Shown in pieces: positions 1 through 9,440 of a stretch of 64,000 bases of DNA (positions are counted from its first letter, which is position 1; every line of letters starts with the position of its first letter). Source of the stretch: Gemmatimonadota bacterium (GTDB taxonomy: Bacteria > Gemmatimonadota > Gemmatimonadetes > Longimicrobiales > Gaopeijiaceae). The notes beneath the pieces were generated by a model that was not told the origin of the DNA, searched no databases, and saw only the letters and a program-made list of their open reading frames with translations. The translations under genes were made by a program, and so were the position numbers. The stretch lies in NCBI GenBank assembly GCA_030827315.1, contig JAURER010000009.1, positions 1-64,000 on the forward strand, in the 5' to 3' direction.

Positions 1-131
1 ATCGGCGCGTCGGGTCGGATCGGGGTGGGCGTTGCGGCGGAGCGCCCGTGGCGGTTCTATGTTCGTGGCGCGCCGGGCGTGTCCCGACATCCGCGCTGAA
101 CCACCCACCCTCGCACGAGGCTCCCACGCGC

Positions 132-1544
132 ATGAGTGACCCGACCTGGATCTCGGTACTGCCTCCGGTTCTCGCGATCGGTCTCGCCATATGGACGCGG
201 CAGGTGTACCTGTCGCTGGCGGGGGGGCTCTGGCTCGCGTGGACGATCCTCGCCGGATGGAATCCGCTCACGGGACTCGCGTCGACCGTCGAGTCCACCG
301 TCAGCGTCTTTTCGGACCCGGGCGACACGCGGGTCATCATGTTCACCCTGGTCATCGGCGCGCTCATCGCCACGGTCCAGGCTTCCGGCGGCGTGCAGGG
401 CTTCGTGGAGGTGCTCGAGCAGCGTCGCTGGGTCGACTCCTCGAAGCGCGCTCAGCTGCTCGCGTGGGGTACGGGTGTGATCATCTTCATCGAGTCGAAC
501 ATCACGGTACTCGTGGCCGGCACGGTCGCCCGTCCCCTCTGTGACCGATACCGGTGCTCGCGCGAGAAGCTCGCCTACATCATCGACTCCACGTCCGCGC
601 CGATCTGCATCCTGATTCCGCTCAATGCGTGGGGCGCGTACAACCTCCAGCTGCTCGAGGGGCTCGGCGTGGAGAACGCGCTCGGGGTGTTCGTCACGTC
701 GATCGCGTTCAACTTCTACGCGTTCGCCGCCGTCTTCCTGACGCTCGCGGTGATTCTGTTCGGCATCGACATCGGCCCGATGAAGAAGGCCGAGAAGCGT
801 ACGCGCGACGGTCGTGTGCTCTGGCCCGACGCGACGCCCATGATCGACGAGGAGGTGCTGTCGACGGCGCCCGCCGAGGGGATGCCCACGCGGGCGCGAA
901 ACATGCTGCTCCCCATCGCGTCGATGGTGCTGTTCATGCCCCTGGCGCTCTGGATCACCGGGGGGGGAGACATCCGCGACGGATCGGGCTCCACGAGCGT
1001 CCTGTGGTCGGTGAGTTTCGGCCTCGGCGTGTCGTGGCTCCTTCTTCGGGCGCAGGGTCTGTTCACGGTCGACGAGCTGGTTCGTGTGGCGCTCAAGGGC
1101 GCGGGTGCGCTCGTGCCCCTCGCGCTCATCCTGCTGCTCGCGCTCGCGCTCGGCGACGTGATTCGTGAGCTCGGCACGGGGGAGTACGTGGCGAGGATCA
1201 CCGCGGGCGCCATGCCCAACTTCCTGTATCTGCCGCTCATCTTCCTGGTATCGGGTGGGATCGCGTTCGCGACGGGAACGAGCTGGGGTACCTTCGCGAT
1301 CATGTTGCCCATCGCGGTACCCGCGGCGGCGACGCTGGGACTGCCGCTGGCGCCGTTCGTGGCCGCGTCTCTCGCAGGAGGCGTGTTCGGTGACCACTGC
1401 TCCCCCATCTCCGACACCACCATCATCTCTTCGATGGCCGCCGCCACGGACCACGTCGACCACGTCCGCACGCAGCTTCCTTATGCGCTGATCTCGGGCG
1501 CCGTGGCCGTCGTCGGCTTCGCGATCCTGGGGGCCGCGATGTAG
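132..1544 (+). CDS. NhaC-type Na+/H+ antiporter family protein
   Basis: Polytopic inner-membrane transporter of 470 residues, most like the Na+/H+ antiporter NhaC family. The chain is almost wholly hydrophobic helices. Two stretches match that family: residues about 115-170 (FIESN, then DSTSAPICILIPLNAWGAY) and about 417-430 (GDHCSPISDTTIISS), which is the family's best signature. The open frame reaches back to 48, but the extra 28 residues are polar and unlike a membrane protein start, so I chose the ATG at 132. The substrate cannot be proved from sequence, because relatives also move organic acids in exchange for sodium. It stands alone on the strand ahead of etfBA with about 95 bases between. 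Confidence 0.85.
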   Translation: MSDPTWISVLPPVLAIGLAIWTRQVYLSLAGGLWLAWTILAGWNPLTGLASTVESTVSVFSDPGDTRVIMFTLVIGALIATVQASGGVQGFVEVLEQRRWVDSSKRAQLLAWGTGVIIFIESNITVLVAGTVARPLCDRYRCSREKLAYIIDSTSAPICILIPLNAWGAYNLQLLEGLGVENALGVFVTSIAFNFYAFAAVFLTLAVILFGIDIGPMKKAEKRTRDGRVLWPDATPMIDEEVLSTAPAEGMPTRARNMLLPIASMVLFMPLALWITGGGDIRDGSGSTSVLWSVSFGLGVSWLLLRAQGLFTVDELVRVALKGAGALVPLALILLLALALGDVIRELGTGEYVARITAGAMPNFLYLPLIFLVSGGIAFATGTSWGTFAIMLPIAVPAAATLGLPLAPFVAASLAGGVFGDHCSPISDTTIISSMAAATDHVDHVRTQLPYALISGAVAVVGFAILGAAM

Positions 1545-1640
1545 TCGGACCGGGTCCAAACACGACCGGAAAACCCTTATGTTGTCATGCTGTCCGGCCG
1601 CCGCCGGCGCACCTGCATTCTCGACAGTGGAGAGAGGGAG

Positions 1641-2390
1641 TTGAACGTCATCGTCTGCGTGAAGCGCGTGCCCGACACCGAAGCCCGGATCCGCGTCGAC
1701 GCGACCGGGAGCGCCATCGACGGGTCGGGCATCAAGTTCGACATCAGTCCGTACGACGCGTTCGCGGTCGAGGCGGCGCTGCGGATGAAGGAGGCGGCGG
1801 GGGCCGGCGAGGTCACGCTGCTGACTCTGGGCGACGCCGCGTCCCAGGAGACGCTGCGGAAGGGGCTGGCCATGGGCGCCGACAGGGCCGTTCTCCTGAC
1901 CGGCTCCGTGGGCCTCGACGGCCTCGCGACCGCGAAGGCCCTCGCCGCCGAGCTCGGGGCGTCCGACGCGCCGCTCTTCCTGTTCGGCGTGAAGGCCGCG
2001 GACGACGATCAGCAACAGGTGGGCCCGATGGTGGCCACGCTGCTCGACCGTCCGTGCGTCACCGGCGTGTCGACGTTCGAGGTCGCCGACGGCAGGGTCC
2101 TGTGCCAGCGTGAAGTTGAGGGCGGGAGCGAATCCGTCGAGGTCGGGCTACCGGCCGTGCTGTGCATCACCAAGGGCCCGAACGAGCCGCGCCTCGCGGC
2201 GCTGAAGGGGATCATGGCCGCCAAGAAGAAGCCGCTCGAAGAGAAGGCCGCTCAGGTGGTCGAGACGCGCGTCCGGCTCCGGACGCTCGCCGAGCCGCCC
2301 GCGCGGCCCGAGGGACGCATCGTCGGCGAGGGCGCCGACGCCGTCCCGGAACTCGTGCGGCTGCTTCGCGAGGAAGCGAACGCACTTTAG
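1641..2390 (+). CDS. etfB: Electron transfer flavoprotein subunit beta
   Basis: Beta subunit (249 residues) of the cytoplasmic EtfAB heterodimer. It binds AMP and helps carry electrons from acyl-CoA and related dehydrogenases toward the quinone pool. The N-terminus reads NVIVCVKRVPDTEARI, the usual EtfB opening, followed by the nucleotide-binding core. I chose a TTG start at 1641 because it places the conserved opening at residue 1 and has a purine-rich ribosome site (GAGAGAGGGAG, 1630-1640) directly before it. An ATG at 1587 would add an 18-residue basic tail not seen in the family. etfA follows 65 bases downstream, so the two probably form one transcript. Confidence 0.93.
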   Translation: MNVIVCVKRVPDTEARIRVDATGSAIDGSGIKFDISPYDAFAVEAALRMKEAAGAGEVTLLTLGDAASQETLRKGLAMGADRAVLLTGSVGLDGLATAKALAAELGASDAPLFLFGVKAADDDQQQVGPMVATLLDRPCVTGVSTFEVADGRVLCQREVEGGSESVEVGLPAVLCITKGPNEPRLAALKGIMAAKKKPLEEKAAQVVETRVRLRTLAEPPARPEGRIVGEGADAVPELVRLLREEANAL

Positions 2391-2455
2391 GAAGGGGCTC
2401 TTTCGCCCCGGCATCCCGGGCAATCACGAATTCAAGAACAACTGGAGCAGTCCCC

Positions 2456-3445
2456 ATGGCGAACGTGCTCGCCTTCGCAGAGCAGAGAGACGGACAGATC
2501 GGCGCGTCCGCCCGTGAGGCGGTCGGGGTCGCCGCGACGGTGGCCGCGGCGTCCGGTGGAGATGCCCATGCACTCGTCCTCGGAGGTCCGGGCGTCGCCG
2601 GGATCGCCGGATCGCTCGGAGCGGTCGGGGCCGAGGTCGTCGCCGTTGGCGAGCACGATGCGCTCGCCGAATACAACCCCGAGGCGTACGTGGACGTCGT
2701 CGTCGATCGCATCAGGGCCGGCGAGTACCGTGCCGTGGTTTTTCCGGCGACGACGCTGGGCAAGGACCTGGCACCGCGCGTCGCAGCCAAGCTCGACGTG
2801 CCGATGGTGTCCGACGTGACCGCGATCGACGCCTCCGGGGCGATGCTCGTGGTGACGCGCCCGGTTTATTCGGGCAAGGCGTTCGCCACGCTCGAGGTGG
2901 AGGCCAGTCCGGCCGTCTTGTCCATCCGTCCGAACGTCTTTCAGGCGGCCGTGCGTTCCGCCGCCGGTGCGGTTGAGTCGTTCGTGCCGACGGTCGACCC
3001 TTCGACGTTCCGCATGCGGGTGGTGGAGCGCAGGGCGGCGGCGGAAGGGAAGGTGGACGTGTCGGAGGCCTCGGTGGTGGTGTCGGGCGGGCGCGGGATG
3101 AAGGACCCCGCGAACTGGCAGCTGCTGGAGCAGCTGAGAGACGCACTCGGCCCCGACGTGGCCCTGGGTGCCTCGCGTGCCGTGGTAGACGCCGGGTGGC
3201 GGCCCCACGGAGAACAGGTCGGCCAGACCGGCAAGACGGTCGCCCCGAAACTCTACTTCGCCGTCGGGATCTCCGGTGCGATCCAGCACCTCGCGGGCAT
3301 GCGCACCGCGAAGACGATCGTGGCCATCAACCGCGATGCCGACGCCCCCATCTTCGGCGTGGCCGACTACGGGATCGTGGGAGACCTCTTCGACGTGCTG
3401 CCACGGCTGACCAGCGAGATCGCGGCGCTCCGGTCGGGCGACTGA
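2456..3445 (+). CDS. etfA: Electron transfer flavoprotein subunit alpha
   Basis: Alpha subunit (329 residues), which holds the redox FAD of EtfAB. The C-terminal third carries the FAD-binding signature: [18 protein letters not shown] near residues 255-273, then [20 protein letters not shown] and [16 protein letters not shown]. Length and domain order are normal for the family. The ATG at 2456 gives [15 protein letters not shown], a typical EtfA start; the longer frame back to 2162 lies inside etfB and is not coding. It ends 21 bases before the oppositely oriented M23 peptidase gene. No dedicated dehydrogenase or Etf:quinone oxidoreductase gene lies in the window. Confidence 0.95.
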   Translation: MANVLAFAEQRDGQIGASAREAVGVAATVAAASGGDAHALVLGGPGVAGIAGSLGAVGAEVVAVGEHDALAEYNPEAYVDVVVDRIRAGEYRAVVFPATTLGKDLAPRVAAKLDVPMVSDVTAIDASGAMLVVTRPVYSGKAFATLEVEASPAVLSIRPNVFQAAVRSAAGAVESFVPTVDPSTFRMRVVERRAAAEGKVDVSEASVVVSGGRGMKDPANWQLLEQLRDALGPDVALGASRAVVDAGWRPHGEQVGQTGKTVAPKLYFAVGISGAIQHLAGMRTAKTIVAINRDADAPIFGVADYGIVGDLFDVLPRLTSEIAALRSGD

Positions 3446-3466
3446 TTCCGGGCGGGGCGGGGGCGC

Positions 3467-3928
3467 TCATCGCGCGCCCGTGGGTCTGCCGCCCAGAATG
3501 GCGACCGGGTCGACCGGTCGGCCCCACCTCCATACCTCGAAGTGGAGATGCGGGGCGGTCACCTGCCCGCTGGCGCCGCTCAGCCCGATCGGGTCGCCGG
3601 CGCGCACCGACGTTCCGGCGCTGACCCCGATCTGCGAGAGATGGGCATAGATGGAGAGCAGTCCCGCGCCGTGGTCGATCCAGACGACGCTTCCGAAGCC
3701 GGTCATCGTCCCCGCGAAGCGGATGTGACCGGTCGCCATCGCGCGAACCGGTGTGCCGGTGGGGACGTTGAGGTCGATGCCGCGGTGCACGTCCGGACGC
3801 AGGCCCAGGAAGCGCAGTCCGAAGCCGGACGTCGGGGTTGCATCGACGGGCCAGCGGGGCAGGTAGCAGCCGGAGACCGCCGCCACCGTCAGCGCCAACG
3901 CTCCCGCGCGCCCGACGCGGGTCATCAC
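3467..3928 (-). CDS. M23 (LytM) peptidase lipoprotein
   Basis: Small (153 residues) secreted zinc peptidase that should cut peptidoglycan peptide cross-links from the outer or periplasmic face. The N-terminus is a lipoprotein signal with lipobox AVSGC (Cys21). All LytM metal and catalytic positions are present: His48 and Asp52 in HRGIDL, His96 in YAHL, and His127/His129 in HLHFE. It therefore looks active, unlike the EnvC-like protein at 24556-25761. Its start overlaps the moeA stop by four bases (ATGA), so it is translated after moeA although the functions are unrelated. It is short for a free-standing M23 protein, being little more than the catalytic domain. Confidence 0.88.
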   Translation of the reverse strand: MMTRVGRAGALALTVAAVSGCYLPRWPVDATPTSGFGLRFLGLRPDVHRGIDLNVPTGTPVRAMATGHIRFAGTMTGFGSVVWIDHGAGLLSIYAHLSQIGVSAGTSVRAGDPIGLSGASGQVTAPHLHFEVWRWGRPVDPVAILGGRPTGAR

Positions 3929-5235
3929 CCCACGTCGGCTTCGAGCACCGCCAGCGCGTCGTCGAGGAGCATGACATCGACGGTTTCACCCGGCTCCACG
4001 GTGCTTCTCGCGGGTTCGACCACGGCGAGCCCGTCGGCGAGGGCCAGCCCCCGCACCAGCCCCGAGAGCTGGGGACCGGTGAGCGCGGCGACCAGCACGC
4101 CGTCACGGACTCGGACGGTCACGCGCTGGAAGTAGGTCAGGTCGGCAGGTGTGTCGAAGCGCTCTTCCGCCACGCACGGCACGACCCGACGGAAGATGCG
4201 TCGGTGTCCGGCCATGCGCAGCAGGAAGGGGCGGACGAAGACCTCGAAGGTTACGAACGCGGACGAGGGATTGCCGGGGAGGCCGAAGACGGCCTGGCGG
4301 CCTTCGGCTCTCCCGAGCCAGCCGAAGCTGACGGGACTGCCGGGACGCATGCGGACTCTCCAGAAGTCCCGCTCGAAACCCAGCTCGTCCAGGACTTCCT
4401 TGACCAGATCGGCTTCGCCCATCGAGGCTCCTCCGATGGTCACGAGCGCGTCGGCGTCCGCGCCCGCCGAGATCCGGCTTCGCAGGGCGTCCCGGTCGTC
4501 CGCAGCCGTGCCGAGCGCGTACGCCTCTCCCCCTGCCGCCTCGATCATGGCGACCAGCATCCTGCCGTTGGATTCGGGCACGCCGAGACCCGCCCGGACT
4601 TCGTCGTACCGCTCGGGTCCACGGAGTTCGTCGCCCGTGGTCAGAACCGCGACGCTGGGACGCCGATGCACCAGGACCTCGGCGCGGCCGGCTGCCGCGA
4701 GCACGCCGAGCGTGCCCGGTGTGACGGACCAACCCTGCTCGAAGAGGCGGGCGCCCTCCCGCATATCCTGGCCGGCCGCCCGGACGTGTCTCGCACGATC
4801 GCGGTCCGAGAATATCCGGACGGTGCCGGACCGGGCCTCTCGATCGGTGTCCTCGACCCGGATGACGGTGTCCGCTCCGGCGGGAATCGGGGCCCCGGTC
4901 ATGATGCGGATGGCCATCCCCGGGGGCAGAACAACACCGGCGTCGCCACCCGCGCGCACGACGCTCGCGACCGGCAGTTCCACCGGGCTGTCGGGGCTCG
5001 CGCCCGTCACCTCGTGGGCCCGGACGGCGTACCCGTCCATGGCGCTGTTGTCCCAGGGCGGGAGCGTCGCTTCCGCGACGACCGGCGCGGCGAGCGCCCG
5101 ACCTACCGCCCGGGCGAGAGGTACGGTTTCCTCTCCCACCGTGCGTGCCGAAGCCAGAATCCGACGGACCGCCTCGTCCACTCCGAGCCAGTCGGCCGGG
5201 AGGACCTCGAAGCGGGCTCCGACCCCGCGGCTCAT
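3925..5235 (-). CDS. moeA: Molybdopterin molybdenumtransferase MoeA
   Basis: Cytoplasmic enzyme (436 residues) that inserts molybdate into adenylylated molybdopterin, the last common step of molybdenum cofactor synthesis. Visible family motifs are DNSAMDGYAV (62-71), LTTGDELRG in the MogA-like domain (about 196), TIGGASMGEAD (about 258) and GLPGNPSSAFVTFE (about 325), followed by the small C-terminal domain. The frame continues upstream to 5511, but that part is antisense to the outer-membrane protein gene; the ATG at 5235 gives a normal MoeA N-terminus. moaC lies separately at 22911-23399; no other cofactor gene or molybdoenzyme is in the window. Confidence 0.93.
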   Translation of the reverse strand: MSRGVGARFEVLPADWLGVDEAVRRILASARTVGEETVPLARAVGRALAAPVVAEATLPPWDNSAMDGYAVRAHEVTGASPDSPVELPVASVVRAGGDAGVVLPPGMAIRIMTGAPIPAGADTVIRVEDTDREARSGTVRIFSDRDRARHVRAAGQDMREGARLFEQGWSVTPGTLGVLAAAGRAEVLVHRRPSVAVLTTGDELRGPERYDEVRAGLGVPESNGRMLVAMIEAAGGEAYALGTAADDRDALRSRISAGADADALVTIGGASMGEADLVKEVLDELGFERDFWRVRMRPGSPVSFGWLGRAEGRQAVFGLPGNPSSAFVTFEVFVRPFLLRMAGHRRIFRRVVPCVAEERFDTPADLTYFQRVTVRVRDGVLVAALTGPQLSGLVRGLALADGLAVVEPARSTVEPGETVDVMLLDDALAVLEADVG

Positions 5236-5245
5236 GCTGCTCCGC

Positions 5246-5938
5246 TCACCAGCGGTACAGGAGAGCGAGCGAGAAGCCCAGACCTCCGAGCCATTCACCG
5301 TCTGCGACCCCGGTGAAGTCACGCTCGGGCAGTGTGTACCCGGGCGGTGTGTCGATCTTCCAGAGTGAGAAGGTCCCGTCACCGCGGAGGGTGAATCGTT
5401 CGGCCAGATACCAGCGGGAGCCGGCGGTGATGGTGCCGTAGAAGCTGTTGCCGAAGTCGAAGCGGTCTTCCGCCAGCAGGACTTCGTCCAGCGCGTCGGC
5501 GCTCGACGCATCCAGCGCGATGCCTCCGCCGAAACTCACGAAGGGGCTGAGGGCGTGCCACGAGCGCCGACCGACCAGCGAGAACCGAATGCGAGCCTCG
5601 ATCGTGACCACTTCGGCGTCGGCCTGACCGATGATGCGGTCCCCTTCCACGCGCCCCGGGTCGAGGATGTCACGCCCTCCCGCGATCCACTGCGTCACGC
5701 CCTCGAGAGCGAGCGGTCCGGACAGTTCGATGCCGTAGCGAATGCCCACGACCTGACCTCCGTCGGGGCCGTAGCCGAAGCGCCCGGTATTCACCGCCGT
5801 AGTGCCGCCGAAGACGCCGATCTCCTGGGCCTGCTCGAGGTACTGATAGGGCGACGAGATCGCCTGAGCCGTGGCGGGGCGGGGCAGGGCGAGCGCGGCG
5901 AGCGCGGCGAGGAGGAATCTGGTACGGGGAGTCCGCAT
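5246..5938 (-). CDS. Predicted outer-membrane beta-barrel protein
   Basis: Exported protein of 230 residues whose specific role I do not recognise. It starts with a clear Sec signal peptide (basic MRTPRTR, Ala/Leu core, cleavage after ATAQA). The mature part is a series of alternating hydrophobic/polar strands rich in Gly and aromatics and ends in LLYRW; a terminal aromatic residue is the usual signal for Bam-dependent barrel assembly. Size suits an eight-stranded OmpA/OmpW-like barrel. It is first in a leftward group with moeA (10-base gap) and the M23 lipoprotein. A repeated GCGAGCGCG tract encodes the Ala/Leu core of its signal peptide. Confidence 0.7.
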   Translation of the reverse strand: MRTPRTRFLLAALAALALPRPATAQAISSPYQYLEQAQEIGVFGGTTAVNTGRFGYGPDGGQVVGIRYGIELSGPLALEGVTQWIAGGRDILDPGRVEGDRIIGQADAEVVTIEARIRFSLVGRRSWHALSPFVSFGGGIALDASSADALDEVLLAEDRFDFGNSFYGTITAGSRWYLAERFTLRGDGTFSLWKIDTPPGYTLPERDFTGVADGEWLGGLGFSLALLYRW

Positions 5939-6090
5939 GAAGGGACCGCGCTCCTGTCACTTCGGGTTATGACTTCGGGACATGGATGATTGACGCCCTT
6001 CGGCGCCCCGGGCAAATTCTTGGTCTATCTCGTCTTGCAGCGCCCGGCCGCTCGTTCTAACACCTTCCGATCGCGATCGTTTCCGACCCG

Positions 6091-7122
6091 ATGCCACTTC
6101 GAACCAGGTTCCTCTTGGGCGCTCTGCTCCTGACCGCGGGGACCCACCTGGTGGCGACGACCGCGGCCGGTGCCCAGGAGCGCGCCGTCCTCCGCTCCGA
6201 GGAGAACTTTCGCCGGGAGCCGAACGGCGTCGTTCTCGCTCGTCTGTCACCCGAAACGTCGCTGCGCGTGCTTGGCACCCAGGGGAACTGGACCCAGGTG
6301 GAGGTCGAGGGCTGGGTCTGGCTGCGGTCGGTGCAGGTCAGTGAGGATACCTCGTTCGATCTCGTGGTCTCCGCGGACGGAGGCGAAAATCTACGCTCTG
6401 GGCCGTCCGGCACCATCCTTGCGCGTCTGGAGGAGGGCGTGCTCCTCGAGGAACTGGGCCGGGACGTGGCATGGGCACGGGTCTCCCGCCTCGGGTGGGT
6501 GTGGAGCGCTTCGGTGCGGATGGCGCCCGCCGCGGACGCACCCGCGGGGCGTGCCGACCCCACGGTCGCCCGGCCGTCCGGTCCCTCTTCGCGTTCGCCG
6601 GGTGGCTTCCGTCGGACCGCGGGGGGAGCGATCCTCACCGCTCCGGACGGCGACACGCTCGCCGTCGCGGAGCCCGCGAGCGACGTCGAAGTTCTCCGTC
6701 AGGAGGGCAACTGGGCCCGGGTTCGCGTGGAGGGGTGGATGTGGATGCCCGCCGGGAACGAGGCCGCGCTTTCCGCGGACGCCGGGCCGTCCGCGCTCGA
6801 ACCCGACGATCTCATGGCCGACCCGGATGCACACGCCGGCCGCGTTGTCGCCTGGACCATACAGTTCATTTCGCTCGCGCGGGCCGAGCCCATCCGTACG
6901 GACTTCTTCGAAGGCGAGCCCTTCCTTCTGGCCCGCTTCGGAGGTCAGGACGGGCCGTACGTGTACGTCGCGGTACCGACCGACCGCCTCGGCGAGGTGG
7001 AGGGACTCGTGCCCCTCGAACGGGTGGATGTGACGGGCAGGATCCGGACCGGGGCCTCGTCGCTCACGGGCGCGCCGATCATCGACCTGATCTCGATCCA
7101 GCGTGCGCGGGAGGATCGATGA
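6091..7122 (+). CDS. Exported protein with SH3-like repeats
   Basis: Secreted protein of 343 residues with a signal peptide (cleaved near AAGAQE, about residue 30) followed by three bacterial SH3-like units: about 31-77 (ENFRREPNGVVLARL through GWVWLRSV), about 90-148 (ENLRSGPSGTILARL through GWVWSASV) and about 175-225 (through GWMWMP). Such domains usually bind cell-wall peptides or glycans. The C-terminal third (about 240-343) has no domain I recognise but looks like an OB-type beta fold. Its TGA overlaps the ATG of the metalloprotease lipoprotein downstream by four bases, so the two are likely made together. No enzymatic motif is visible. Confidence 0.75.
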   Translation: MPLRTRFLLGALLLTAGTHLVATTAAGAQERAVLRSEENFRREPNGVVLARLSPETSLRVLGTQGNWTQVEVEGWVWLRSVQVSEDTSFDLVVSADGGENLRSGPSGTILARLEEGVLLEELGRDVAWARVSRLGWVWSASVRMAPAADAPAGRADPTVARPSGPSSRSPGGFRRTAGGAILTAPDGDTLAVAEPASDVEVLRQEGNWARVRVEGWMWMPAGNEAALSADAGPSALEPDDLMADPDAHAGRVVAWTIQFISLARAEPIRTDFFEGEPFLLARFGGQDGPYVYVAVPTDRLGEVEGLVPLERVDVTGRIRTGASSLTGAPIIDLISIQRAREDR

Positions 7123-9359
7123 AGGCAGGGCGGAGCGGCCGATTCCGCTCCGTATCGCGGGTCCCGATCGCGGGCGCGCTGCTTGCCTTCGTCGCCTGCA
7201 GCTCCGGCCCCACGGAAGTCATCGAGCAGCCTCTCGAGGTGCTCATCGCCGGAGGTGACGGCCAGTACGGAACTGCCGGACAGACCCTGCTCGCTCCGCT
7301 TCACGTGGTCGTGCAGAACGCCATTACGGGGCTGCCGGCCAAGGGGCGGGACGTGCGCTGGGCGGTGGAGGGCGGCAGTGCCTCGATCGTCTCGGCCGTC
7401 GCGACGCTGACTGACTCGACGGGCTCCGCACGCGCCACAGTGCGCATGGGCGCGACCGCCGGTGAGGTGACGGTTCGCGCTTCCGCGCCCGGGCAGAACA
7501 ATGCGACGACGCTCTTCCGCCTCTACCTCGTGGACCGCCCGGAGCTCGACGCTCTCGCGGCATCGACGGCGGTCCCCGGTGGCTCGCTGACCCTCACGGG
7601 CGGCAACTTCAGCCCGATTCCAGAGCAGAACGTCGTTCTCTTCTCCGGCATCCGCGCGCGGGTGACGAGTGCGACGTCGACCGCACTCGCGGTCACCGTA
7701 CCGGCGTGCCTCCCCGAGCGGTCGGTGTCGGTCCAGGTCCAGCTGGGCGTCGTGGCAAGCGCCCCACGTCCGCTCGACATCCTGGCAGGCGGATCCGTCG
7801 AGTCACTGGCGGTGGGCGGCGTGTTCGACGCGGACGACCCTGAGGGGTATCCGTGCGTGACGCTCCCCGGCGACGGGACGACCGAGTATCTCGTGATCGC
7901 GCAGGCCGCCAGCAAGGTCGGATCGGCGACGCATCCCGTCACCCTCTTCGGTCTCGCCGGGGGGGCTTCGTCGCCCGCGCGCGTCCAGGGGTTAGCCCCG
8001 TCCTTCGAGGCGCCGGTTCGCCTCCCGCGCCCGATCGAGACGGACACCACTGCGTGGCGTGAGCTGCCGTTCTCGGAGGTCGCGCGCCGGACAGACGACG
8101 TCCAGGCGCTGTGGGATGCCCGGCTGCGGGCCACGGAGCGTGCGTTGGCCTCGGCACGTGCGCGCGCCGCGTCGGGGCGGACCGGGGGGCTCGCGGCCGC
8201 GGAGTCGCCTGCGGCGGTCCCCGCGGTGGGTGAGCGTCGGACCTTCTCCGTCTACCGCAGCCCCGGCGACTTTGCGCAGGTTAGCGCGGAGGCCCGGTAC
8301 GTCGGAGCGCATGCGGCACTGTTCGTGGACGTGAACGCGCCGGCCGGTGGCTTCACGCTCGATGATCTGCGGCTCTTCTCGCAGCGCTTCGACGATATGA
8401 TTCACCCGGTGGTCACCGACGCATTCGGATCCGAGTCCGATCTCGACCGCAACGAGCGCGTCATCATCCTCTTCACGCCCGTGGTCAACTCGCTCACGCC
8501 GACCGGGTCGTCGGGCTTCGTGGGAGGCTTCTTCTTCGGTCTCGACCTGCTGACCGACCAGCCGAGCAGCAATGCCGGCGAGATCTTCTATACGCTGGTT
8601 CCCGACCCGGCCGGATCGTTCGGGGACCCCCGCAGCACGCAAGGGCTGCTCGACGTGGTGCCGGCGGTGCTCGCGCACGAGTTCCAGCACATGGTGAATT
8701 TCAACGAGCGCGCGCTCAAGCTGAAAGCCTCCGGCAACGAGACCGTCTGGCTGTCGGAAGCGCTCGCGCAGTACGCCGAGGAGCTCGTGGCCCGTAGCTA
8801 CGAGGCGCGGGGAGACGCCGAGAGCGTTTCGCTCTTCCGCGGCGGAGTGCGCACGCGGGCCCGGCGGTATCTCGCGCGCCCGGACACGGTGTCCCTGATT
8901 GTTTCGGCGGGGCAGGGGACGCTGGCTGAGCGGGGCGCAGGCTTCCTGTTCCTGACGTACGTGGCCGGGCGGTACGGTCCGGCGGTGACGGGCCGCCTCA
9001 CGCAGACGGCACTGACCGGCGTCGAGAACGTGGAGACGCAGACCGGCACGGCATGGCCCGAACTCCTCGAAGACTGGTGGGCGGCCACCTGGCTCGACGA
9101 GCTCGGGGTCGCCTCGAGTCCGCTGGTGTATGCGGGCACGGAGCTGCGTTCCTTCCTCGGTACGCCGTTCCCGCTCGTTCCGGGATCCCTCGGCGGAGCG
9201 GATTTTACGCGCTCGCTCGCGCTGCGCTCCTCCGCGGCCGCGTACTACATTGTGAAGCCCTCCCCCGGGGGGTCGTCCACGCTCAGAATCGGGGGCAAGG
9301 GAGGCGGAGCGAGCGCTCCCCAGGCGCTGCCACAGCTCCGGGTGGTGCGTCTGCGCTGA
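7119..9359 (+). CDS. M30-like zinc metalloprotease lipoprotein with Ig and IPT/TIG domains
   Basis: Lipoprotein of 746 residues (lipobox LAFVAC near residue 27). Order of parts: a Big-1-like Ig domain (about 35-130), an IPT/TIG domain (about 145-220, with GGSLTLTGGNFSPIP), a linker, then a metalloprotease domain from about 390. The zinc site is HEFQH at 520-524 within HEFQHMVNF, followed by WLSEALAQYAEEL; Glu547 there probably completes the site. HEFxHMxNF is the pattern of hyicolysin-type (M30) peptidases, and related Gemmatimonadota lipoproteins have this layout. I chose the ATG at 7119, which overlaps the stop of the SH3-repeat gene; the long upstream extension is out-of-frame antisense-like sequence. 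Substrate unknown. Confidence 0.8.
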   Translation: MKAGRSGRFRSVSRVPIAGALLAFVACSSGPTEVIEQPLEVLIAGGDGQYGTAGQTLLAPLHVVVQNAITGLPAKGRDVRWAVEGGSASIVSAVATLTDSTGSARATVRMGATAGEVTVRASAPGQNNATTLFRLYLVDRPELDALAASTAVPGGSLTLTGGNFSPIPEQNVVLFSGIRARVTSATSTALAVTVPACLPERSVSVQVQLGVVASAPRPLDILAGGSVESLAVGGVFDADDPEGYPCVTLPGDGTTEYLVIAQAASKVGSATHPVTLFGLAGGASSPARVQGLAPSFEAPVRLPRPIETDTTAWRELPFSEVARRTDDVQALWDARLRATERALASARARAASGRTGGLAAAESPAAVPAVGERRTFSVYRSPGDFAQVSAEARYVGAHAALFVDVNAPAGGFTLDDLRLFSQRFDDMIHPVVTDAFGSESDLDRNERVIILFTPVVNSLTPTGSSGFVGGFFFGLDLLTDQPSSNAGEIFYTLVPDPAGSFGDPRSTQGLLDVVPAVLAHEFQHMVNFNERALKLKASGNETVWLSEALAQYAEELVARSYEARGDAESVSLFRGGVRTRARRYLARPDTVSLIVSAGQGTLAERGAGFLFLTYVAGRYGPAVTGRLTQTALTGVENVETQTGTAWPELLEDWWAATWLDELGVASSPLVYAGTELRSFLGTPFPLVPGSLGGADFTRSLALRSSAAAYYIVKPSPGGSSTLRIGGKGGGASAPQALPQLRVVRLR

Positions 9360-9440
9360 GCCTCCGTCGGACCTGAATCTTCGGAACGGTGGTACCGTAG
9401 GGACGAACGTTGAAGCGAGAACGACTGGCCGGCGAGGACG

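Noticed and set aside
1-131. Possible gene start or RNA before the antiporter
   Set aside because: No start, ribosome site or RNA structure seen; it is probably the upstream control region and is cut by the window edge.
57-2015. Long minus-strand frame (652 codons) opposite the antiporter and etfB
   Set aside because: It is an Arg/Gly/His-rich shadow of two real genes in a GC-rich genome and spans their boundary; no domain is seen.
3327-4106. Frame of 259 codons across the M23 and moeA genes
   Set aside because: Out-of-frame read of both genes; the lipobox and LytM motifs occur only in the 3467-3928 frame.
5881-5910. Short GCGAGCGCG tandem repeat
   Set aside because: It encodes the Ala/Leu core of the signal peptide of the barrel protein, so it is explained by coding sequence.
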